This document shows, piece after piece, positions 31,428 to 31,489 of a stretch of DNA of 31,489 nt (positions are counted from its first letter, which is position 1; each line of letters opens with the position of its first letter). Position numbers and translations under genes: made by a program. Location: positions 1 through 31,489 of the forward strand of contig JBFYSV010000269.1 in assembly GCA_041301185.1 (NCBI GenBank), read 5' to 3'. This DNA comes from JAQBDA01 sp041301185. Lineage in GTDB: Bacteria > Chloroflexota > Anaerolineae > Anaerolineales > UBA4823. The notes under the pieces are model-generated. The model saw nothing but the letters and a program-made list of their open reading frames with translations. It did not search any database and was not told where the DNA came from.

Positions 31428-31489
31428 TTACGCAGTTGAAGGATGAACTGGGTGTGTGTGGGCGTGCGGAGCACGCCCACACACACCCA
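31428..31489 (+). repeat. interspersed foldback repeat, copy 2, cut by the window edge
   Basis: It starts TTACGCAGTTGAAGGATG, matching copy 1 on the opposite strand at 28 of 30 positions. Positions 31449-31489 then form a perfect 19-bp hairpin with loop GGA: TGGGTGTGTGTGGGCGTGC and its complement. The element runs off the right edge. The 31354-31427 stretch before it shows a lone TATAAT (31410-31415) but no gene. Confidence 0.65.

Overview
The window looks like a chromosomal housekeeping segment from a bacterium of the phylum Chloroflexota, most likely class Anaerolineae. This is an inference from gene content and protein style: an Agl23-type membrane protein fused to NHL repeats, a zinc-ribbon/LysM membrane protein with Thr-Pro linkers, a type II isopentenyl-diphosphate isomerase, a mitochondrial-type citrate synthase, and an SPFH protein ending in an excisionase-like helix-turn-helix. 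No rRNA, phage, transposase gene or CRISPR array is visible. Coding density is high and no gap without a gene exceeds about 235 bases, apart from the right edge, which holds a tRNA and a repeat.

Layout. 1-421 (-) is a cysteine-rich gene running off the left edge, divergent from a UbiB/ABC1-family kinase (573-2267, +). A rightward run follows: branched-chain aminotransferase ilvE, thioredoxin reductase trxB, malate dehydrogenase mdh and citrate synthase, ending in a strong bidirectional terminator at 6893-6927. A zinc-ribbon/LysM protein (-) is divergent from hemW (+). Then come an isoprenoid pair on the minus strand (fni and a polyprenyl synthase), a lone acyl carrier protein gene (+), sucD and sucC (-), a 1135-residue Agl23-NHL protein (-), rluB (-) and scpB (-). 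From 19092 to 25350 seven plus-strand genes are packed closely: a G5/propeller lipoprotein, a UDP-glucuronate decarboxylase-like protein, GtrA, a ChlI-like AAA+ ATPase, a TPR protein, a UroD-like protein and an RsmD-like methyltransferase. After a convergent terminator there is a minus-strand pair (helical protein, SPFH-HTH protein), then class II aldolase, a Nudix protein and a pentapeptide-repeat protein (+), a NERD-like membrane protein and plsX (-), and tRNA-Leu(GAG) (+).

How the genes fit together. mdh, citrate synthase and sucCD cover steps of the TCA cycle; aldolase serves glycolysis or gluconeogenesis; plsX and acpP serve phospholipid and fatty acid synthesis; fni and the prenyl synthase serve isoprenoid synthesis; Agl23-NHL, the decarboxylase-like protein and GtrA point to cell-surface glycan assembly.

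What stands out. A short foldback-type repeat with TTACGCA ends occurs twice in opposite orientations (3414-3450 and 31428 to the window edge), the second around a perfect 19-bp hairpin. Extended -10 promoters (TGnTATAAT-like) recur, several so close to a start codon without a Shine-Dalgarno that leaderless mRNAs are likely. Other points are the SPFH-HTH fusion with its helical partner, a ChlI-like ATPase with a four-cysteine insert and no visible chelatase partners, and an RsmD-like protein with APPQ where the family has DPPY. I saw no clear defence or mobile gene system; the SPFH pair and the ChlI-TPR-UroD stretch are the best candidates for poorly described biology.
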